DNA of 5,543 nucleotides from Clostridia bacterium (lineage in GTDB: Bacteria > Bacillota > Clostridia > Christensenellales > Aristaeellaceae): the NCBI GenBank assembly GCA_017551645.1, contig JAFZLE010000115.1:1-5543 (forward strand), given 5' to 3'. This document shows positions 1 through 5,543 of the stretch, one piece after another. The first letter of the stretch is position 1; each line of letters starts with the position of its first letter. The notes beneath the pieces were generated by a model. It was not told the DNA's origin. It did no database searches and saw only the letters and a list, made by a program, of their open reading frames with translations. A program made the position numbers and the translations under genes.

Positions 1-30
1 CGGGCCGTGAAATGCGTGTTTTGCCGGGGT

Positions 31-1605
31 TCAGCGCGCGCGGACGTATACATCACTGACCGCCGTAGGTTCAGATGCTTCACCGGCAGCTTCCGGTGCC
101 TGCTGATCTTCCGGGGGATTACCGCCCAACGCGCGCAGCACTTCCGCCATGTTTACCGGCTGGCTGCCCTTTATCTCCAATGCTCCGGTCAGCTTAGCGC
201 AAAGCAGGTTGATTATCGCCGCAGCGGCCTGAGGCACGGAAATGAACGCCATGCAGCCCTGCGCGCTGTCCGGGGCCAGGCAGCCCGCCTGCGCGTCCTT
301 CTCCAGACGGTCGAGCAGCCCGCCCTCGCACAGCAGCCCGCGGACGCTCACACAGCAAACGCTGATGCCGTCAGCCTGCGCGTCCAACAGAGCGTTTTCG
401 CCGGTTTTGAGCAGTTCGGCCTCTTCCGGCAGATCCAGTATGTCAGTCACGCGCACGAACGTCTCCGCTCCGGCCAGTTTCGCCGCTTCCAGCGCGGAAA
501 TGGGCGCGGCGACGTTGGCGGTTTCGGCGGCGCCTTCGTTGCCTTCCGCCAGTTCTGCATCCCTCACGCCGGCCAGATATACCACGCTGCCGGGGCGGTT
601 TGCTTTGATAAAGCCGCTCACGTCCTCTTTGCTGAATACAGAGCCCAGAGCTACCTTCGCGCCTACGCGTTTAAGCGTTTTCAGTTCCTTTTCGCTGCCG
701 TCCAGCACGCGCACGTCAACTTTGTTCGCGGTCAGCGCGCGGGCTATACCAAGCGCCAGTTCCCCGCCGCCTATCACGGCGACAGGCCGCGCTTTAAGCG
801 CTTCGGTGTCGTTTATCCCGCCGCTTCCGGAGCTGACCGCGTCGCTCAGCGTAACCTTGTCAAGAGCGCCGTCTCCGTATATCTTTACTTCGCAGTCGGC
901 CTTTGCGGCTTCCAGATACACACTTTTGAACGCGGGCGACGAAGCGATCTTGCGGGAGGTTATCACCTCGTCTATGTGCCTTGATCTTATGACTTTCGCC
1001 GCGTCCAGGTACATGCCTTCCACCGGCAGGGAGCCTATCCTTCTGTAAAGCTTGTCTACGTCTTCGTCCAGAAACGCCGCCGCCACGTGGCGCCCTCCGT
1101 CGTCCAGCAGGGGCAGTTCCTTGGCCAGCCTTATGCCTTCCGTGTCCGCGCCGATTATCAGGGCACGCTTGACCTGTTTATCGCTTTTGCGGCCGGACAT
1201 GACGTTGCGCGCCAGGAAAAGCAGATAACGGGACGTAATGACCAGCACCAGCCCGAAAACAGCCAGAAAGCCCAGCACGTAGCGGGAATAGCCTATATCG
1301 AAAACCGCGTTCATGGCCAGGTTGATGCACGCCGCAAGCACGCAGGCGAACGCGAGCTTCGCCATGTCCTTGAGCTCCGCGTACATCCACATCACCCGGT
1401 AAGCTCCCATGAGCCACAGCCAGAAAGTGTGGTTGGCTATGAATAAAGGCGCGTAGAGCCACACGATGCGGGCAGTCCGTTTATTGAAGGACATGACCAG
1501 TCCGCCGCGCATCAGCTTCGCGAAATACAAACTGCCCAACAGCAGCAGAACGTCCATTACCAGCAGCAGCCAGCGGTTGATGCGTTTTGAGTTGCTATTG
1601 TTCAT
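31..1605 (-). CDS. Membrane-anchored double-Rossmann protein related to CapD/PglF/WbpM, probably without dehydratase activity
   Basis: The protein is 524 residues. Four transmembrane helices (about 11-30, 45-68, 80-103, 108-133) precede a first Rossmann domain of the CoA-binding type (146-255, starting ALIIGADTEGIRLAKEL). A second Rossmann/extended-SDR domain (273-490) follows, starting VAVIGGGELALGIA. This is the architecture of the CapD/PglF/WbpM family, which makes 4-keto-6-deoxy sugars from UDP-GlcNAc at the inner membrane for surface glycans. Several family features seem missing. The TGxxGxxG loop is IGGGELALG, closer to TrkA-type dinucleotide sites. The TDKAVxPTNxMGxSKR active-site segment is replaced by VTDILDLPEEAELLKTGENA (386-405). 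The C-terminal LRPGEKLxEEL block is absent, and a Pro/Glu/Ala-rich tail (about 496-513) takes its place. The usual length is about 600-650. I infer a regulatory or binding role rather than dehydration. The gene overlaps the ArsC/Spx-like gene by four bases and ends in TGA; only 30 bases of window remain after it. Confidence 0.75.
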   Translation of the reverse strand: MNNSNSKRINRWLLLVMDVLLLLGSLYFAKLMRGGLVMSFNKRTARIVWLYAPLFIANHTFWLWLMGAYRVMWMYAELKDMAKLAFACVLAACINLAMNAVFDIGYSRYVLGFLAVFGLVLVITSRYLLFLARNVMSGRKSDKQVKRALIIGADTEGIRLAKELPLLDDGGRHVAAAFLDEDVDKLYRRIGSLPVEGMYLDAAKVIRSRHIDEVITSRKIASSPAFKSVYLEAAKADCEVKIYGDGALDKVTLSDAVSSGSGGINDTEALKARPVAVIGGGELALGIARALTANKVDVRVLDGSEKELKTLKRVGAKVALGSVFSKEDVSGFIKANRPGSVVYLAGVRDAELAEGNEGAAETANVAAPISALEAAKLAGAETFVRVTDILDLPEEAELLKTGENALLDAQADGISVCCVSVRGLLCEGGLLDRLEKDAQAGCLAPDSAQGCMAFISVPQAAAAIINLLCAKLTGALEIKGSQPVNMAEVLRALGGNPPEDQQAPEAAGEASEPTAVSDVYVRAR

Positions 1606-1958
1606 TTTCCCACTCCCTTCAGCCAATCGCCGAGCGCTTTCTCGTCAAAACCGAACAGGACCTTGTTTCCGTCCCTGATGATAGGGGTCTTTATCAGCGC
1701 CGGATTATCCAGCAGTTCCTCTTCTATAACGTCTTCCAGGCTCAGCTGCCTTACGTAATCCGCCTTGTCGCCTTTAGCCTTATCGTCCACCAGCGCGGCG
1801 TAGCTCCCCGCTTTGGAAGCGAACAGCTTAAGCTCCCTCGCGCCAGGGGCATGTTTTTTCAGGTCCACTTCCTGCACGTTTATCCGCCTCTCCTTAAAAA
1901 AGCGGCGGATCTTCTGGGTATCGAAGTCGTTTTTGTTGAAATACAGCTGTATCGCCAT
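1602..1958 (-). CDS. Cysteine-free ArsC/Spx-family protein
   Basis: This 118-residue protein has the ArsC/Spx/YffB-like thioredoxin-related fold. It has an N-terminal strand and helix (IQLYFNKNDFDTQKIRRFF, 3-21), the RRINVQEVDL strand (24-33), a central helical insertion, and the diagnostic LLDNPALIKTPIIRDG (82-97) with the Thr-cis-Pro pair T91-P92. The length matches the family (about 115-130). Family members reduce arsenate with a single N-terminal Cys, or, as Spx, bind RNA polymerase and sense thiol stress through CxxC. Here the Cys position is Asp11, and the protein has no cysteine anywhere, so thiol chemistry is ruled out. Its role is unknown. A binding or regulatory function, perhaps with RNA polymerase or with the downstream gene's product, is inference. 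The start is set by GGGGAG seven bases upstream. Its TGA stop overlaps the next ATG (ATGA), so the two genes are coupled. Confidence 0.82.
   Translation of the reverse strand: MAIQLYFNKNDFDTQKIRRFFKERRINVQEVDLKKHAPGARELKLFASKAGSYAALVDDKAKGDKADYVRQLSLEDVIEEELLDNPALIKTPIIRDGNKVLFGFDEKALGDWLKGVGK
1613..1619 (-). promoter_or_regulatory. Ribosome binding site deciding the CapD-like start
   Basis: AAGGGAG on the minus strand lies seven bases before the ATG at 1605 and inside the 3' end of the upstream gene. It favours this ATG over the in-frame TTG at 1626, which lies upstream of it. Confidence 0.75.
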
Positions 1959-1965
1959 CTGTTTT

Positions 1966-1971
1966 CTCCCC
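1966..1971 (-). promoter_or_regulatory. Ribosome binding site deciding the ArsC/Spx-like start
   Basis: GGGGAG on the minus strand lies seven bases before the ATG at 1958. It excludes the in-frame TTG at 1976, which sits upstream of this site and at or before the predicted transcription start. Confidence 0.8.
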
Positions 1972-1980
1972 GGCAAAGCT

Positions 1981-2009
1981 ATTTTACAGGTTCAGTATAC
2001 CGATGTCAA
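1981..2009 (-). promoter_or_regulatory. Sigma-70-type promoter for the two-gene operon
   Basis: On the minus strand the -35 box is TTGACA (2004-2009, perfect consensus) and the -10 box is TAAAAT (1981-1986, one mismatch), with a 17-base spacer (1987-2003). The expected transcription start is near 1974, giving a short leader of about 16 bases before the ATG at 1958. This is the only intergenic gap of notable size in the window. A second -10-like TATACT lies inside the spacer but has no matching -35. Confidence 0.8.
1992..2003 (-). promoter_or_regulatory. Imperfect palindrome in the promoter spacer, possible operator
   Basis: TCGGTATACTGA is symmetric around a perfect GTATAC core, with one mismatched base pair. 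It lies between the -35 and -10 boxes, where repressor sites often occur. The symmetry stops beyond twelve bases, and such a short palindrome can arise by chance, so this is only a candidate. Confidence 0.25.
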
Positions 2010-2030
2010 TCTTTTGCACGTCCGCCCGTC

Positions 2031-2912
2031 TCAAGCGTTTACCAGCACTATGCTCCCCAGCGCCATGGCCATGCCGAGCAGCTGCAGGGGCGTGAGCTTT
2101 TCCTTGAACAGGGTCACGGAGTAGAGCAGGCTCAAAAGCAGCACGCCGCCGTTATCCACAGTGTAGAGGATGCCGCTGGGCATGAGCGTAAGCAGGTACA
2201 AAAGCAGGTTCGCCGCCAGAAACGCGCTCGCGCAGGCGCAGATCAAAAACAGGGCGGGTCTCATGCCCATTTTATAGCCGCGCAGGACGTCTCTGCCCCG
2301 TCCGTTTACAGCTTCCGTCCCAAAGGCGAACAGCGCGGACAGCCCGAAGAGTATTATGAGCATCTCGGAGCGTTCCCTGCCGTCCATCACGGTGGACTGC
2401 ACATTCATTACGGCGCCGTACAGGCCGTTGGACAGAAACAGCAGCGCGCACCACAGGTAGTATCCCTTCTGACTGCCTTTAAGGCTCAGGTTCCGGCTGT
2501 TCATAAGCAGCATGGCCGCCAGCATGAGCCCTACGCCCGCAAGCTGCAGCGCCGTAAGGGTCTCTGAGAACAGTATCCTGGCTGCCGCAAGCGGCACCAG
2601 AATGCCCCCGAACACGCTGCATATCATCAAAAACGCGTAGCTGCCCCGCTTGCCGGAATTGATTATGGAGTGATTATACAAAAGCAGCACGCCCGCGTTC
2701 AGCACCCCGTACAGCAGCGTCAGAAGGCTGGGGCTGAAGCGCAGGCCCGCGCTCAGAAATGTGACTATCGCTATAAACAGGCCGTAGCTCACGGAAAAAA
2801 CGCCCGTGGCCACGTCCCGGTTCCTGCCGTCGTAAGCGGCGGAATACAGCTTTATGAACAAAGCCTGCAGAGAATACAGCGTGACCAGCGCTGCCAGCTC
2901 CAGGTACAGCAT
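2031..2912 (-). CDS. EamA-type (drug/metabolite transporter superfamily) membrane protein, substrate unknown
   Basis: This is a 293-residue, very hydrophobic protein with about ten predicted transmembrane helices, roughly at 3-22, 38-56, 62-80, 92-112, 120-137, 150-170, 184-203, 219-240, 245-268 and 274-292. It shows the internal duplication typical of EamA proteins: the end of the first half (ILFSETLTALQLAGVGLMLA, 113-132) repeats at the end of the second half (TLFKEKLTPLQLLGMAMALG, 267-286), each with the conserved Glu after a helix. DMT proteins move small metabolites, amino acids or drugs across the cytoplasmic membrane. Nothing here indicates the substrate. The gene starts one base after the tsaD stop and is probably the last gene of the secA-prfB-tsaD transcript. 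It ends in TGA, and no hairpin-plus-T-run terminator is visible after it. The family call is firm from topology and the duplicated signature. Confidence 0.85.
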   Translation of the reverse strand: MLYLELAALVTLYSLQALFIKLYSAAYDGRNRDVATGVFSVSYGLFIAIVTFLSAGLRFSPSLLTLLYGVLNAGVLLLYNHSIINSGKRGSYAFLMICSVFGGILVPLAAARILFSETLTALQLAGVGLMLAAMLLMNSRNLSLKGSQKGYYLWCALLFLSNGLYGAVMNVQSTVMDGRERSEMLIILFGLSALFAFGTEAVNGRGRDVLRGYKMGMRPALFLICACASAFLAANLLLYLLTLMPSGILYTVDNGGVLLLSLLYSVTLFKEKLTPLQLLGMAMALGSIVLVNA

Positions 2913-2913
2913 A

Positions 2914-3981
2914 TTACTCCTCTATCAGTCTTATTGAGGGCTGGGCGTTCAGGTCCAGATCCGATATTTCACCTTTTTTCAGCCGGTAATACGCGGCGGA
3001 GCCTATCATGACGGCGTTGTCCGTGCACAGGCCGATGGGCGGCATATACACCTTCAGCCCCACCTGTTCGCCGCGCCTGAGCGTCTCACGCCTTAACAGC
3101 CGGTTCGCGGCCACGCCTCCCGCCAGCGCCAGTTTTTTCGCGCCGGTATCCCGGGCTGCCAGAAGCGTTTTGTCCAGCAGCGCGTCCACCACGGCCTTTC
3201 TGAAAGACGCCGCCCAGTCTTTTGCGACGATCTCCCCTCCCGCCTGGCGGATGGAGTGCGCCTGGTTTATCACCGCGGTCTTAAGCCCGCTGAACGAAAA
3301 ATCGTAGCGGTTCACCGTGTGCATCTTGGGAAAGGTATAGCGGTTCTCGTCGCCCTCCTCAGCCAGCTTGTCCAGCAGCGGTCCGCCCGGGTAGGGTATG
3401 TCCAGCACCCGCGCCACCTTGTCAAAGGCTTCCCCCGCCGCGTCGTCCACCGTGTGCCCAAGCAGCTCGTAAGTGCCGTATTCGCTCACGTTGACCAGGT
3501 GGCTGTGGCCGCCGCTGGCCACCAGGCACACGAAAGGCGGCTCAAGAGACGCGTCCGCCACGAAGTTCGCGCTCACGTGCCCCTCTATGTGGTTGACCTT
3601 TATAAGCGGCACGCCCAGCCCGTAGGCCAGCGCCTTGCCGAAACTGACGCCGGTTAGCAGCGCGCCTACCAAACCGGGGCCGTAAGTGACCGCCACCGCG
3701 TCGATGTCCTGCGGCCCGATATCCGCGTTTTTCAGGGCGTTGCGGTACAGGGGGCTGAGCGCCTCCACGTGCATGCGGCTGGCGATCTCCGGCACCACGC
3801 CCCCGTACAGCGCGTGGATGTCTATCTGGCTGGCGATCTCGTTGGCCAGCACCTGCCGCCCGTTTCTGACTATCGCGATCGCGGTCTCGTCACAGCTGGA
3901 CTCGACCGCGAGTATTATCACGTTGTCTTTGCCGGCAAGCGCCCGGGTTTTTGCCGCCGTTTCCTCAAAGTAAGTTATCAT
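2914..3981 (-). CDS. tsaD: tRNA N6-adenosine threonylcarbamoyltransferase TsaD
   Basis: TsaD (Kae1/YgjD/Gcp family, formerly called O-sialoglycoprotein endopeptidase) transfers the threonylcarbamoyl group from threonylcarbamoyl-AMP to A37 of tRNAs reading ANN codons. It works with TsaB and TsaE in the cytoplasm. The 355-residue protein has the ASKHA-fold N-terminal motif ESSCDETAIAIV (27-38), then YGGVVPEIASRMH, the metal-binding HIEGH (H131, H135), SGGHSHL (157-162), the GEAFDKVARVL block, LAGGVAANRLLR, and TDNAVMIG with the third metal ligand D321. Against minimal TsaD proteins it has about 20 extra N-terminal residues before the first strand, as in some clostridial versions. I kept the ATG at 3981 because it lies one base after the prfB stop. 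The Shine-Dalgarno is weak (AGAAG, 3989-3993), which suggests translational coupling to prfB. An in-frame GTG at 3921 lacks any Shine-Dalgarno. tsaB and tsaE are not in the window. Confidence 0.97.
   Translation of the reverse strand: MITYFEETAAKTRALAGKDNVIILAVESSCDETAIAIVRNGRQVLANEIASQIDIHALYGGVVPEIASRMHVEALSPLYRNALKNADIGPQDIDAVAVTYGPGLVGALLTGVSFGKALAYGLGVPLIKVNHIEGHVSANFVADASLEPPFVCLVASGGHSHLVNVSEYGTYELLGHTVDDAAGEAFDKVARVLDIPYPGGPLLDKLAEEGDENRYTFPKMHTVNRYDFSFSGLKTAVINQAHSIRQAGGEIVAKDWAASFRKAVVDALLDKTLLAARDTGAKKLALAGGVAANRLLRRETLRRGEQVGLKVYMPPIGLCTDNAVMIGSAAYYRLKKGEISDLDLNAQPSIRLIEE
2917..2922 (-). promoter_or_regulatory. Ribosome binding site of the transporter gene, inside the tsaD 3' end
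   Basis: The minus strand reads GAGGAG then TAAT then ATG. These six bases also encode the last two Glu residues of TsaD, and the tsaD stop lies between this site and the next start. The spacing is short (four to six bases, depending on which part pairs), consistent with reinitiation by ribosomes finishing tsaD. Confidence 0.65.
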
Positions 3982-3982
3982 T

Positions 3983-5080
3983 TTACAGCTTCTGAAGGTA
4001 CGCGGTAACGAAGCCTTCCAGGTCGCCGTCCATCACGTCGTCTATATTGCCCGTCTCGTAATTGGTGCGGTGATCCTTTACCATGGTGTAGGGCTGGAAC
4101 ACATAGGAGCGGATCTGGCTGCCCCACTCTATCTTTTTGAGCTCGCCCTTGACTTCGCCCATAAGCTCCTGCCGCTTCTGCTCCTGCAGTTCGGCCAGCC
4201 GGGCGCGCAGCATCCTGAAACAGGTCTCCTTGTTCTGTATCTGGCTGCGCTCGTTCTGGCACTGCACCACTATGCCCGTGGGCAGGTGGGTGATGCGCAC
4301 AGCGGAGTCGGTGCGGTTTACGTGCTGACCGCCTTTGCCGCTGGAACGGTAGGTATCGATGCGCAGGTCGTCGGGCTCGATGGGTATCTCGCCTTCGTCC
4401 TCTATTACGGGAGCCACGTCCAGCGACGCGAAGGAAGTATGCCGCCTGGCGTTGGCGTCAAAGGGAGAAATGCGCACAAGCCGGTGCACGCCCCTTTCGC
4501 TCTTCATGAAGCCGTAGGCGTAATCGCCGCTCACTTCCCAGGTAACGCTCTTTATGCCCGCCTCGTCTCCGTCCAGCATGTCCAGCTCCCGGACATTGAA
4601 GCCCATCCTCTCCCCGAAACGGGTGTACATACGGTAGAGCATCTGCGTCCAGTCCTGGGCTTCGGTGCCGCCCGCGCCTGCGTGCAGGGACAGTATGCAG
4701 TCGCAGGAATCGTACTTGCCGGTCAGCAGGGTGGTGAGCTTAAGGCTCTCCATCTCTTCCCTGAGCTGCTTAAGCTCCTTGGAGATATCCTCCGCCAGCT
4801 CGTCGCCTTCCTCGTCCTGGCTGAGCTCCAGCATTATCTCTGTGTCTTCCAGCCGGCTCTCCAGGCTCTTGTAGTGGTTTATGCGGTTCTCGCAGGAGCG
4901 CATGAGCTTGTTTATCCTCTGCGCCCTTTCCACGTCGTCCCAGAAGCCGTCGGAAGCCATATCCTCCTGATACTCTACCAGCTGTTCCTTTAGACCCTCT
5001 ATGTTCAGGGATTTTTCGGTGTCCTTCAGCATTTCCTTCAGCTGGGTTATCTCCTGACGGAAGACCTCGGATTCGTACAT
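3983..5080 (-). CDS. prfB: Peptide chain release factor 2 (RF2), frameshift-independent
   Basis: RF2 is the cytoplasmic factor that recognises UAA and UGA stop codons in the ribosomal A site and triggers peptide release. The protein is 365 residues, the usual length. Visible parts are an N-terminal helical region (about 1-115), the core domain starting near GKYDSCDC with HAGAGGTEAQDW (133-144), the anticodon-like tripeptide SPF at 205-207 that distinguishes RF2 from RF1 (PxT), and the catalytic GGQ at 250-252 in SSGKGGQHVNRT. Position 246 is Ser by the E. coli numbering that fits here. The C-terminal WGSQIRSYV block is conserved. The start ATG has a good Shine-Dalgarno overlapping the secA stop. 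The whole gene is one frame: codons 25-26 read CTG AAC (Leu-Asn), where many bacteria carry CTT TGA C and need a +1 shift. The gene ends in TAA, one base before the tsaD ATG. Identification is secure. Confidence 0.98.
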   Translation of the reverse strand: MYESEVFRQEITQLKEMLKDTEKSLNIEGLKEQLVEYQEDMASDGFWDDVERAQRINKLMRSCENRINHYKSLESRLEDTEIMLELSQDEEGDELAEDISKELKQLREEMESLKLTTLLTGKYDSCDCILSLHAGAGGTEAQDWTQMLYRMYTRFGERMGFNVRELDMLDGDEAGIKSVTWEVSGDYAYGFMKSERGVHRLVRISPFDANARRHTSFASLDVAPVIEDEGEIPIEPDDLRIDTYRSSGKGGQHVNRTDSAVRITHLPTGIVVQCQNERSQIQNKETCFRMLRARLAELQEQKRQELMGEVKGELKKIEWGSQIRSYVFQPYTMVKDHRTNYETGNIDDVMDGDLEGFVTAYLQKL

Positions 5081-5088
5081 TTTAAATG

Positions 5089-5095
5089 CTCCTTA
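5089..5095 (-). promoter_or_regulatory. Ribosome binding site of prfB overlapping the secA stop codon
   Basis: Read on the minus strand this is TAAGGAG, eight bases before the prfB ATG. The first three bases are the secA stop codon, so ribosomes ending secA finish on the prfB Shine-Dalgarno. This fixes the prfB start at 5080 and suggests translational coupling. Confidence 0.8.
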
Positions 5096-5543
5096 CGCGT
5101 TTTTGCCGTGGCAGTTCTTGAATTTCAGCCCGCTGCCGCAGGGACAGGGCTCGTTCCTGCCCACTTTTTTGATTACCCTTACGGGCGCCCTGTATACCTG
5201 GGAGTCCTGATTGGTAGATATGTTCTTGGCCACTTCTTTCCTCTCCGGCGGGCGGGTTATGATGGCCATGTAAAGTTTGCGCAGGGTGTCCTCCTGTATC
5301 AGGTGCACCATTTCCTCGAACATGTCGTAACCTTCGTGCTGGTATTCCACGATAGGCTGCCTCTGGGCGTACGCCCTTAAGCCGATGCCTTCACGCAGCA
5401 CATCCATGGCGTCGATATGGTCCATCCAGCGGGTATCCACGCTGTTCAGCAGGAAGGTACGCTCCACTTCGCGCATGTCGAAACCCGCGTCGGAGATCAT
5501 CTTTTCACGCCGTGCGTAGGTGTCCAGACTGGACTTTCTGACC
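5093..5543 (-). CDS. secA: Preprotein translocase ATPase SecA, C-terminal part (5' end outside window)
   Basis: SecA is the ATP-driven motor that pushes unfolded preproteins through the SecYEG channel. Only the last 149 codons are present. The frame is open to the window edge, so the ATG at 5500 is an internal Met, not a start. The fragment begins in the helical scaffold region. It shows the strongly conserved run around WMDHIDAMD (fragment residues 39-47), then [12 protein letters not shown] and the [14 protein letters not shown] segment, all typical of SecA. A variable linker (about 95-125) leads to the SEC-C zinc motif [14 protein letters not shown], with ligands C133, C135, C144 and H145. 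In the family this tail binds zinc and contacts SecB or the ribosome. The gene ends in TAA, and that stop overlaps the Shine-Dalgarno sequence of prfB twelve bases downstream. No damage is visible. The N-terminal ATPase domains cannot be assessed here. Confidence 0.97.
   Translation of the reverse strand, partial: VRKSSLDTYARREKMISDAGFDMREVERTFLLNSVDTRWMDHIDAMDVLREGIGLRAYAQRQPIVEYQHEGYDMFEEMVHLIQEDTLRKLYMAIITRPPERKEVAKNISTNQDSQVYRAPVRVIKKVGRNEPCPCGSGLKFKNCHGKNA

Noticed and set aside
1..30. Start of another gene or a terminator after the CapD-like gene
   Set aside because: On the minus strand there is no ATG, no Shine-Dalgarno and no hairpin with a T-run. The stretch is too short to judge further.
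7..984. Long open frame of 325 codons on the plus strand
   Set aside because: It lies antisense to the CapD-like gene, has an Arg/Gln/Ala-rich composition with no recognisable domain, and has no matching operon context. It is a by-product of GC-biased codon use on the other strand.
1606..1626. Upstream TTG start for the CapD-like gene
   Set aside because: The ATG at 1605 has AAGGGAG at seven bases and forms the typical ATGA overlap. The TTG lies upstream of that site.
1959..1976. Upstream TTG start for the ArsC/Spx-like gene
   Set aside because: It would sit at the predicted transcription start with no ribosome binding site before it, whereas the ATG at 1958 has GGGGAG at seven bases.
1994..1999. 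TATACT as the -10 box
   Set aside because: No acceptable -35 hexamer lies 16-18 bases upstream, while TTGACA pairs with TAAAAT at exactly 17 bases.
1959..2030. Rho-independent terminator after the transporter gene
   Set aside because: No GC-rich hairpin followed by a T-run on the minus strand is visible, so read-through from the upstream block into the two-gene operon remains possible.
1587..2567. Plus-strand open frame of 326 codons spanning two minus-strand genes and the promoter gap
   Set aside because: It runs antisense across the ArsC/Spx-like gene and the transporter, shows no domain, and is rich in Gln, His and Arg as expected of an antisense shadow.
4070..4993. Plus-strand open frame of 307 codons
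   Set aside because: It is antisense to prfB, which is unmistakable on the minus strand. The hydrophobic look is the mirror of charged codons in prfB.
5093..5500. Separate small gene starting at the ATG at 5500
   Set aside because: The frame continues open to the window edge with SecA-like sequence, so this Met is internal to secA.

Overview
The window is a compact stretch of bacterial chromosome with six protein genes, all on the minus strand, so it reads from high to low coordinates. Only about 115 bases are non-coding: 1-30, 1959-2030, 5081-5092 and single bases at 3982 and 2913. The base composition is moderately GC-rich. The secA-prfB neighbourhood, a SecA tail ending in a zinc-binding SEC-C motif, a TsaD resembling clostridial versions, and AGGAG-type ribosome binding sites together suggest a Firmicutes-like bacterium (Clostridia in the broad sense, or a relative). 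This placement is inference from gene order and protein flavour.

First block (5543-2031): the 3' end of secA (protein export motor), then prfB (peptide chain release factor 2), tsaD (tRNA t6A modification) and a ten-helix EamA/DMT-type transporter. The gaps are 12, 1 and 1 bases. The Shine-Dalgarno sequences of prfB and the transporter overlap or abut the end of the gene before, so the block reads as one translationally coupled operon. The first three genes are housekeeping. The transporter has no obvious functional link to them.

Second block (1958-31): after a 72-base gap carrying a near-consensus sigma-70 promoter (TTGACA, 17 bases, TAAAAT), two genes overlap by four bases (ATGA). The first is a small ArsC/Spx-fold protein with no cysteine at all. 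The second is a membrane-anchored protein with two Rossmann domains, built like the CapD/PglF/WbpM nucleotide-sugar dehydratases but apparently lacking their catalytic motifs and C-terminal signature. Both look like members of enzyme families that have lost the family's chemistry. This pair is the most unusual part of the window.

A second notable point is that prfB is a single uninterrupted frame: the autoregulatory UGA frameshift site found in many bacteria is absent exactly where it would be expected (codons 25-26). I see no RNA genes, mobile elements, CRISPR arrays or convincing terminators.
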